From Ctenosaura bakeri (lineage: Eukaryota; Chordata; Lepidosauria; Squamata; Iguanidae), in assembly GCA_948474755.1 (NCBI GenBank), contig CAOLHI010001663.1, forward strand, positions 62,001-126,000: 64,000 bases of DNA, in the 5' to 3' direction. The position numbers and the translations under genes are program-made. Under the pieces are notes generated by a model. It ran no database searches. It was not told the origin of the DNA and saw only the letters and a program-made list of their open reading frames with translations. This document shows positions 55,109 to 64,000 of the stretch, piece after piece (position 1 is the first letter of the stretch; each line of letters starts with the position of its first letter).

Positions 55109-58100
55109 TGTGTTTGGAGCAGCAGAATGAGTAGGACTGTTACCACATTTTTCAAAACTGAATTGGCTCCTATTTCTTTAAGTGTGCGTCACAAAAGTGT
55201 AGCAATGGAAGTTTTGCTGAATGAGAAGATGAAGTGGTGGGAAAACTTTCATATTTCTGAGTGTCAGGGTGCCACTAAAGCTGTGGCGGCCAGTGGGCCA
55301 CAGGCAGGCCCTGGCCACACTTTCAGAGCTTCTGAAGCCCACTGCCGATCACACAAAGCCCTCTTAAATTTTTCAATAATTTTTTTAGCATGATTTTTGT
55401 GCATTTTTTGTCTCTAAACCACACAGAAAGCCCAACAAATGTGTGTAAACATGCAAAAATATCCCCACTTCACTTTACTGCTCATTCAAAGCACTCTAGA
55501 ACCCTATGCTACCCCCAAATATATCTGTTTTCCTCTCCAGTCCCTCTCAAACTTGTTACAGGAAGTCACTTTTTGCCACTACTTTGAGAGGGATTGCAGA
55601 AGAAAACAGAGGTATTTGAGCTTGCTGTGGTGGGTGCAGCCCACAGAGGGGGGCTGGAGGAGAAAGTCGTCCCTCATGAGGTTGTTCCTGTACTAAAAGC
55701 ATGGGAAGCAAGGCCAATTACAAGGTGCCTCTCATCAGTTTTGTCCTTCTCCTTGACCCTTTATTTGGTTCACCAGTTCTAGTCTCCCCACCAAAATGTT
55801 CTCCTGTGTTCCATGGGAGACTGCAGGAATAAACTGACAGATTTAGAGAATCAGGTCTAGAACTGGACAATGAATTGATATTAAAGCACAGATGCCTACC
55901 AAAAACATTCATATAATCTAGTGAAAAAATTGCACCTTGCACACTCCTGTTGCATACTTCGTACTCCTCACAGTGTGTTTTCCAGCCATCATTCCTACAA
56001 CTTCTTGCAATCAGTGAATACAGCAATGAATCTAGCACTGATAAACCGGAAATGAGAAAACCATGATTTCCTTGCCTTTTTCTCCCCTAGTCCTTTAGCT
56101 CCCTACCACCAGACCCACTGGAAGAAAAAGAGTATGGAGTCTTGCTAGTCTGAGCAAAAAGTTGGATGAAAACAATGGACAGCTGCAGCTGGTGGTTGTT
56201 GGTGAGTCTGTTGGCACTGTGGAGATGAATCTGCTCTGGGTTTTAGTCTGAATTTTAAAAGAGTTCTTCAAAGTGCCAGATCTATTTTGGACACAGTGTT
56301 CAGGACCTCAGATAGATATTTGCAGTTTCAGACTGTAATCCAGAGTGGATGCAATGCCCCACTGATGTGGAAGTCATGTTGTCTCCAGCTTTAATGGGAA
56401 GTAAACTCATAGGAAAGGACCACAATTCCCTGACAAGAGCCCATCCTTCACAGAAGGTCCAGGCACTTCTGGCTTAAACTGTCTCTGGAAGGAAGGTTAC
56501 TCTGTCACTACTGGAAAGAGCAGGGAGGAATGGGCCAGTCCAACTTTCTCCATCCCAGCAACCCTGTGATGAGTTGAACTACTCTCATCGCTGCTAACCT
56601 TTCACACTAGGCAGTTTCATAAATATTACTGTGTAACACTACTTGACCCTCTCATAAGTTGTTCCCCCACCCACAGTTCTCTCAGACTGATATTGCCTAT
56701 AACATAAAACTGATCAAGTCTAGAGTTTGGAAAGTTACTTTAATAACCAATTAGTTACGGTTACAGTTCCCCAGCAGCAAGTTGCTTTTAACTTCCAAGT
56801 TATTTAAAAAAAAAACACAGAGAAAAATGCAAAACAATGAGCTTGACACATTTAAACCTCATCATCATTGTCTGAACACATACAACAGAGCATGAGGCAG
56901 TGGCATAAGCCAGCACTTGAAATGTGGGATAGTCTTTTTCCACTATCCCCTGTAGCTATAGTTACAGTTACACCACAAAGGGAATGGCATTATCTTTCAT
57001 TAAGTTACCATCATAATGCAATGTATAGCTATTGTGGTGCCTTCTGGAGAGTTTGAATTACACATCCCATTGTCTCCAAACAGCATGCTGAACTGTGGTG
57101 GGGATCATGGCCCTTTAGTCCAACACAGATGAACAGTGAAAGATCAAGCTGTTTTTTATTGTCTGTCTTCTATAGCTGATCAAGGCAAAGAAGTACCACC
57201 ACACAAATTCACCACTGGCACAGGTATATAGAGTGATGGTGACACCCATTCATATACACACTTGGAAGAAAGGTAAAAGGTACATTTATGTTCGTTCCAA
57301 ACTCTTGCACTTCCATGACATGTCTAGCAAAATTTTTCTTTCTGCACAATTATACAGGAACCCAGAGCTGCATTTAGAGTGCTAGAGACTCTGAGAAATA
57401 AGAATCTAGGTGAAGACTAAACTTAGCTAGAGGCAGAGTTTCATTTTCCACTTTCTACTTTGCATTCAGATATCCTTCATTTAGATGCCCTAATTAACAA
57501 TGGCAACAATTCCAATAATAATAATAATATAGCAACAATAACTCATTATGGCTGCTGTTGCTATTATACCCATAAAGCTTCTAAATATCAGACAGATTTG
57601 AAAAGATAAAGATCATCACTGTCTAGATGTTCAAAAGCTACCAGGCACAACATAAAATGAGAAATAAATGAGGAGGGAGAAGGAAAACAAGTATTGGAAC
57701 TTTTCCATGCGTAGCCAATGGATGCTGCTAGATTGCTGTCCAGCTGGCCAAGATGTCCCGTACTGAGAACTGCTCACCCCTGCTTTATACTATTTAGCTT
57801 CCTTCTGAAAGAGTGCTTGTTCTCCATCTTAAAAGTCCTGCTCCAGGGCACAAAGCCCATTTTGTGTGCAATCAAAATTTCAGCCAGTCTCTATGGTACT
57901 ATGGTACAGTCTCTATGGATTTAAAAAATTGCCCTCATGGCAGAATTCTAGGGTCAAGTCAAGTGGGTATTGAATTCGTAGCCTAGACCCTCCTTTTAAG
58001 TAAAAGTGAGAAGATGATGCACACAAAGAAAGAAAGAGAGAGAGAAAAAGAAAGAAAAAAGAGGAAGAATTTTAGTCTATTAAAGACTGAATACAGTTCC

Positions 58101-58926
58101 AGCAAATAAATTAAAAGAAAAAAGAAAAAGAAAAGACATTCATGAAGTGATAACAGAAACTGTCTTTTTTCCCCTTCCAGTCAAATGAGCTTCTCCTTGC
58201 TGGCAGAACCTTACAGCCACCCAAAAGTGATAACTCTGATGGGACGTTATCAACATTCAGCTGTTTTACGAAAGAGCTGCTATTACTATGGACCAAGCTT
58301 TACCCCATTACTCCTTCTGTTTTAGTGCAACCTTAATCGCTTCACCGTCACATTAAAAATCACAGCCTCAATTCAGCAAGGCACATAAGCGTGTGCTTTA
58401 ATCTTATTGCCTTAATATAGTAAAACCTCACTGCCAATTGTCTACAAATGAAGAGCAGAACAGATTCAGCCGCAGTTAAAACCAACTGCTTCTTTTGCCT
58501 TCCCTATTATGTCAATCGTATTTCATTTGCTGCTTCTCCTCAAAAGAAACCATTTGCCAAGGCCAAAAAAGTCAGTGACTAATGGTGTTCCTAATGGTAT
58601 GCAATTGGAGCAAAAACATTTATGTCATTACAAAAGATGGTGGCAGCTTTAATAAACATGGTTATGCAAGAGAAACAGAAGGCTCCTATATGTTCTATTG
58701 CTTTCTATGAGCCTGCAAAGCAGCCATCTTTTTAGTAAGGAAAGGTCTCAGGCATCGTTTTCTTTGTACTTTGAAGCATCTGCTCAAATGTTGAACTACC
58801 AAGGTGGACCAAGGTTGAGGACAAATGGTACATTTGCTCCATGCCCTTTGGGTCACTGCTGTTTTCCAAGCCTGAAACCAAAGATTTTGCTGCACTTGCA
58901 GCCATGCTGATTAGAATCAGCAGCTC

Positions 58927-59165
58927 ATCTAAGTCACTAATGTTGGACTAAAGTACATAAGGACTAGGACTTGGAAGATTTCAGATTCCCTCTCAGACAC
59001 AAAACTTACTGCATGACTTTGGGTCAGTCACTACCTCCTACCCTACCCTACCATAAAGGGATGCTGAGAACATACAGGGGAGAACCATACATGCTACTCT
59101 GGGTTCTTTGGAGGAAAGACAGGATATAAATAGAGCAAAGGAATAAAAAATAAATAAATAGAGCA
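58927..59165 (+). repeat. tRNA-type SINE, degraded
   Basis: It contains actttgggtcagtcactacc, ggggagaaccatacatgcta, tttggaggaaagacaggata and a taaataaata tail. The order matches a common squamate SINE with an L2-like tail. The start is uncertain. Confidence 0.5.
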
Positions 59166-60029
59166 GAAACAGACTGCTGGATCAGGGATAGAGAGAACAA
59201 ATAACCAAGCAGGCAGTTATGTTGTTTAAAATGGATCTAGAGGGAAGGGGAATAATGGCTAAGAATGGGTATAGCATGGGAGAGATACATGCAAGCACTC
59301 CTCTAAGCTACCAGCTGCCATTCCTGCACACTGAAGTCTGTGGTTCTTTGGGGGACAACGAAGCACATTCAAAATTTTGCATGTCCATCAGCAATAGTAC
59401 TAATATGAGTATATACCTTCTTCTCCAAGTCCTTTCATGGGCATTGGCAGCCAGTTAAAAATAAAATTCACACACCTCCTGGAATGACACTATATCATAC
59501 TATGGTATAGCCTCAACTATGGATGCTGGTGTTACTCTGTAATCACTAACTATTAACCATACATTTCCTATTTCTGCTCTGCTGTACTGCTTCACTGCAT
59601 AACCTCATAACATGTCTGTCTCCTTTAGTTGGTATGACAGTAACACAGTGGGGACTACAAAATGTATGGCGACCTTTCTCCCTAGATATTAAAACCTCCT
59701 GCTTGCTGCAAATCCATTGGCTATCAGTGCTGGCAGCTTCCATCCTAATTAAATAATTTAGCTCTTGATGGCCTTTAATATGGATCTTCAGGAGTTCAAT
59801 AGTGCAGCACAGACTTATAGTTATGTGTTCATACAGCACTTCATTAAAAAAAAAAGACAGAAAGAAAAGAATCTTGATTGCCTCTCGGCAATAGTGAAAT
59901 ATCCTGCACCCACTTCTCACAAATGAAAAAAAAAAATCTATGAAGGGGTCCAATTCATATTCATTCTTCAGAAATCATCACCTAAAACAGGCATTAGCCC
60001 TTAAAGAGTCATAACTCATGGCTGGAAAA

Positions 60030-60142
60030 CCTGTGACTCCCTAGACATTGTTGGACTATAGCTCTCCAACCACTGGTGGGGCTAGCTTGGCTGAAGTGAT
60101 CTGCAGTCTGACAACATCTAGTGGGCCACAGGTTCCCCACCT
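60030..60142. mobile_element. hAT-like palindromic fragment
   Basis: acctgtgactccctagacat with ttggactatagctctccaac faces gtctgacaacatctagtggg with ccacaggttccccacc. The ends are inverted and heavily mutated. Confidence 0.5.
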
Positions 60143-60227
60143 AAGCTCTAACATGATTTTTAACAGAGTTTTAAAAAAGCTCATTTGTAACCTATTTGCT
60201 TACAGACAGGCTCTGATCTCTAGCTCA

Positions 60228-60374
60228 GACCTTTTCCGGACGACACTCTTACAGCATGATTATTCCACTTTCAACCTCCTAGGGCTGGCCCCTCTTGAAG
60301 CTGCAAACCCCAAGATTCCCTAGGAGGTTGAAAATGGAATAATCGCGCTATAAGAGCATCGTGCGGAAAAGGTC
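60228..60374. mobile_element. Palindromic Harbinger-like MITE, copy 6
   Basis: This 147-bp inverted repeat runs from GACCTTTTCCGGACGACACT to GTGCGGAAAAGGTC. The exact 3-bp duplication tca flanks it (60225-60227 and 60375-60377). The centre is shortened and the termini differ from the main subfamily. Confidence 0.85.
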
Positions 60375-61392
60375 TCAGTTCAGATATTCCACCATTTCTC
60401 TTGAAGAGCAATCAGAAAGTTCTGCATGGATTCCTGGAGAGATCTTAAGAATGCAGTCTGCACTCAAGCAGGCTATTAAATTGTGTTTGAATAGACAGTA
60501 TATGTGTGCGGTAGTTATCAGATAGTATGTACATATACCGCACTTTTCTACTCCACTCCCCAACAGAACTTCTAAGGGCCAAGTCAGATAATGCACTTTT
60601 CAGTCATGAAGACCTTCCTAAGATCATATTCTACTATGTTTGGGATGTTTTAGAGATTTAGAGCATAAACATGTGCAGACAGGGAGCTGGCTCACACCAG
60701 GTTATGTTTCGTTTACTGCTGTCTATACATTCTGTGTAGATACCTTGCATGCAAAGCAAAGCTTTATCACTGCCCTTATAGCTCCTCCCAAGTGGGGATG
60801 AACAGCAAGACACAACATGGCCCCAAAAGGATGAAGGTAGAAAAACATGAAAACAGCAACTCCCCCTCCCCTGCCCATCTTTTCACTATTGCCAGATTAA
60901 ACACAGAGGTAACTGGTAACTTCCACAGAAGTGGGGCAATTATAATTTTTGAAATAGTGATATGTTGCCTCTCTGTATTTTTCACAAAATGTAAATCCCT
61001 AGCTTGTCATAATCAACTGATCAGGCCAAGGTTGTCAATGTGTCACCTGCAGCTGTGCTAACACTGTGGAAGATTTACTGTGTGCTATTACACTGCTAAA
61101 ACAATTAACATACCAAGGCGCTTTTCTTACATTCTAAAGAAGCAGCAAATGCCCTCCGGTGGCAACCATACAATGAGCAACCTTGTAATGAGTTCTTAGG
61201 GTGAAAATGACAGGAGTAGTTTTAAGAGGTAGAATTTTTAATGCCATTTACGAGTAGGTTGCACTATACTAAATTTCATCCAAGATTACCTCACCCAGGT
61301 TGCTGTTTGCATGATAGCCTCACTTTAAAATACAGATGTAGATATAACCTGCATTTTCAGATTTTTTCTTGATTTCTTTATGAAAAAGAAGC

Positions 61393-61393
<1 letters not shown>

Positions 61394-61431
<38 letters not shown>
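61394..61431. repeat. (TTTC)n microsatellite
   Basis: About nine CTTT units are followed by an A-run. Confidence 0.95.
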
Positions 61432-61816
61432 TTAAAAAAGGAAGAAACTGAGGAAGATTCTCCAGTAACCCAGGAAATGTAGAGAACTGACCAAAGCTGA
61501 GTAGGTTTTTATCATACAGGTGGGCCAGATATCACCACCTTTGAAGAGACATCTACTCCTATGAAAGGAAACATTTGATGAACAGAGGATCTTTCTCCTT
61601 TATACAAGTGATGGACTTTCATCTTTTTTTTTTTCTTTTAACAAAGGGTGGGGCAACAGGATAGCCCTGTTTTTCTTCCTAGAATGCCCCTGGCAACAAT
61701 GCTGAGTGATGATACAGTTTTCAGGAACGTAATGAGACATCAAGGCTCACAGGGTCAAAGTACCTTGATGTTGTGACTAGCAGTAATGACGATATCATCT
61801 GCCATCACCTGAGTGG

Positions 61817-61990
61817 GAGCATTTCTGCACTAGACTGTTATAGTGCTATGATTCCACTTGCAACTACCTATGGAATCCTGGGGTTTGCAGTTTGGGGAGG
61901 GGCTGGCTGGCCTCTCCCAAAACTGCAAACCCAAGGATTCCATAGGATGTTGCAAGTGGAATCATAGCGCTATAACAGTCTAGTGCAGAC
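61817..61990. mobile_element. Palindromic Harbinger-like MITE, copy 7
   Basis: The arms atttctgcactagactgtta and ataacagtctagtgcagaca are inverted around a GGGGCTGGCTGGCC-type centre. The right terminus is degraded where it meets a (GT)n run, so the duplication cannot be read. Confidence 0.82.
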
Positions 61991-61991
61991 A

Positions 61992-62022
<31 letters not shown>

Positions 62023-62053
62023 TGAAAGAGGGAGAGGGGGAGAGAGAGAGATG
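61991..62053. repeat. (GT)n(GA)n microsatellite
   Basis: A (GT) run of about 8 units is followed by GA-rich sequence with gggag interruptions. Confidence 0.92.
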
Positions 62054-63408
62054 CATTTTCGAAGCAGTAATATATTACTGTGAATCACCTTTCTTCTAAT
62101 GCAAAGCTTTTTCAAGTAGTTTGGTCTTGACATGGCAATCAGAACTGATTATCTTTACAAAAGACATGCTTCCAGAAGAGATGAAAACTTGTAGATCAAG
62201 TTTGCTGATACAAATAACCAAAGCTGCCTGCATTTTGGGAAAGCCTTTGGAGGAATGGATATGGGAAATACCAGCACTTCAAAATTTAACATTATACTGC
62301 TTGTAGCTTTGCTTCTAGGTACATTTGGTACTAGGTTGGTGGTTAGGTTGCTGAGAGCAAATCTCAGCAATCTCATATTTAAAAATAAGACTTAATGTTG
62401 AAAAATTGCTGCCCCACTCTTAATGATATCTTTAGCTCCTCTTCTTGAAATTGGAGAAAATGCTTCATGCTAGAATTATTTTTTATGACTGCAACTTTAG
62501 TGAAAGAAATATGTCCACACATGCACAGCCAAGTACGTAAGTGGAAGTCTACCAGAATTCTCCACTGCTTTCTGACCAGATCTAGTTTGTCCAGAAGCAG
62601 AAAGGATGAGAAGTGTGCCAGATATGAATAAAACTTGGGCCAGACTTTCTCAAGGTTCTAGAATGCTTAGGATCATCAGGAAAACAAGGAATAAAAAAAT
62701 ACTCTCACTGTATCTTTTAAAAATGGATAAGATCATCTACTTTGGATCAAATAAAATATTCACACAGATTTTCAGAACTGACAAAGAACAATTACTTTAA
62801 GTCTCTTTACAGTATATATATAATTGTCTCAATAAACACTGGTTAACGTTGATCATGGTGTAATTAATTTTAAAATCTTTTTTTAGGATGTTATATTAAA
62901 ATGACTGTTGTGGAAGAAAACAGTTTCATTTTAATCCACACAACCCTGTGAAGATAGAATAGATCTGATTAGTTGTATTTAGTTAGGTGTTCCAGTGCAG
63001 TGTTCTTGATAATCTAAGAGCAAGGGAGGCAAAATTCTGTCATAGATCGGAAACTTGCCAAGAATAAGAAAACAAACAGCAGGGATGCACAGTCAATTTT
63101 TTCAATGGCAAGAGGTTAGCAGCGGGGAGCCCCATATGAATCCAGTCTGAAAGTTCAGTTTTTGGTTGAGAATGCCTTTGGGGATTTTCAAAGATTTTCA
63201 AGCTATCTGCCAGCAAACTTCTGTTGCGGACATGAATGGGACTGGTCCACCTAAGTAAATGATTTATAGATTGTAGCCTAAGGAAGTTAGAAGCTCTGCT
63301 TCCACTGAACTTCACAGGGCCATATCTCCTTGGCTTTGCAACAAACAGATGCTGAAATAACTCATGGCAGTTCAATCTCAGTTCAAGTATACTGTGTCCA
63401 TAACTTTA

Positions 63409-63550
63409 CCTTCTTTCTTTCTTTCTTTCCTTCTTTCTTTCTTTCTTTCCTTCCTTCTCCCTGTCTCCCTCCCTCCCTCCCTCCCTCCCTCCCTCCCTCC
63501 CTCCCTCCCTCCCTCCCTCCCTTCCTTCCTTCCTTCCTTCCTTTCTTTCT
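63409..63550. repeat. (TTTC)n(CCCT)n(CCTT)n pyrimidine tract
   Basis: This is about 140 bp of almost pure pyrimidine on the plus strand, including about 15 CCCT units in the middle. On the UNC5B transcript strand it is (GGGA)n. Confidence 0.96.
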
Positions 63551-63696
63551 GCCTTAAAAATGGTACTTTGGTCTTATTTTAAACACAAATACACAAATAC
63601 ATCAAAGACCACTTGGGCCTATTATTTGGAAGGATGAAACAACTCTCTTAGTCTGAAAGTTTAACTGTCATTTAAGGATAGTAAACTATTAGGTTT

Positions 63697-63783
63697 TGTG
63701 TGTGTGTGTGTGTGTGCCTTTAACTCACCTGTCAACTTATGGTGACCCCATGAATTTCATAGGGTTTTGGTAGGCAAGGAGTA
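63697..63783 (-). repeat. SINE tail with (TG)n
   Basis: A (TG) run is followed by gtcaacttatggtgacccca and cataggg.tttggtaggcaa. This is the reverse complement of the Bov-B-like tail shared by the SINEs in this window. The 5' part is missing. Confidence 0.65.
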
Positions 63784-64000
63784 CAGTCCAAAATCCAATT
63801 GTTAGTCTCAACCAGATTAGACCCACTGTATCAATGAAAGCTTAGTGAAACAACAGGTTCACAAATTCCATTGATTCAACAGACTGACCATTTGGACTAC
63901 CAACCTAGTTGAAGTCTAAAATTGTTATTTGCTGATATTCCAACATACTGAACTACTAGCAAATTTGCTATTTCACTAACAACTTCAGTCTAGGCACTTG

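Larger units (their letters stand above)
54238..64000 (-). other. UNC5B intron 2 (partial, at least 9.76 kb)
   Basis: I searched the minus strand for the exon 2 peptide blocks that should precede exon 3 and found none, so this is taken as intron 2. It holds palindromic MITEs (54929, 60228, 61817), SINE fragments, and pyrimidine and dinucleotide tracts. The block at 58300-58680 resembles no known repeat. Confidence 0.75.

Noticed and set aside
63330..63582. Two plus-strand open frames rich in Leu-Pro-Pro-Ser
   Set aside because: They translate the CCCT/TTTC microsatellite and overlap each other in different frames.
54238..64000. UNC5B exons 1 and 2
   Set aside because: I looked on the minus strand for the signal peptide and the first Ig1 strands and saw no match, so I did not annotate them. 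A protein-to-genome alignment would settle it.

Overview
This is vertebrate genomic DNA: long introns, canonical GT-AG splice sites, many interspersed retroelements and DNA transposon remnants, and no prokaryotic gene organisation. The repeat content points to a squamate reptile, probably a lizard: tRNA-derived SINEs with a Bov-B-like 3' tail, a 5S rRNA-derived SINE, a fairly young L1, CR1-like fragments, hAT, pogo/Tigger and Harbinger-like MITEs. An iguanian is plausible, but the sequence alone does not settle the species.

One protein-coding gene fills the window. It is the netrin receptor UNC5B on the minus strand, read from about 54.2 kb down to the stop codon at 4663. I could place 15 coding exons, numbered 3 to 17 as in mammals, each with an AG acceptor and GT donor and with phases that match from exon to exon. 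Together they encode 842 residues: the second half of Ig1, Ig2, two thrombospondin type 1 repeats, the transmembrane helix, the caspase-site linker, ZU5, UPA and the death domain. Exons 1 and 2 (signal peptide and start of Ig1) were not found and should lie beyond position 64000. With 102 missing residues assumed, the numbering puts the juxtamembrane Cys at 403 and the caspase-site Asp at 412, as I recall for human UNC5B. A 33-nt microexon (exon 8) between TSP1-2 and the membrane helix was recovered by hand.

Layout in the direction of transcription: partial intron 2 (64.0-54.2 kb); extracellular exons 3-7 (54.2-38.4 kb); microexon 8 (32.8 kb); membrane exon 9 (27.6 kb); linker exon 10 (25.3 kb); ZU5 exons 11-13 (23.0-16.5 kb), with a 4.1-kb sense L1 inside intron 12; UPA and death-domain exons 14-17 (11.3-4.7 kb); then 3' UTR and flank (4.66 kb to 1). 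No second gene, RNA gene, CRISPR array or undescribed multi-gene system is visible. The most notable non-coding signals are the microexon with flanking YCAY clusters, a family of near-perfect palindromic MITEs with 3-bp target duplications, a GC-rich repeat that carries an exon-like cassette, and an inverted repeat with a hammerhead-like core. Repeat family names come from memory of typical sequences; no database was searched.
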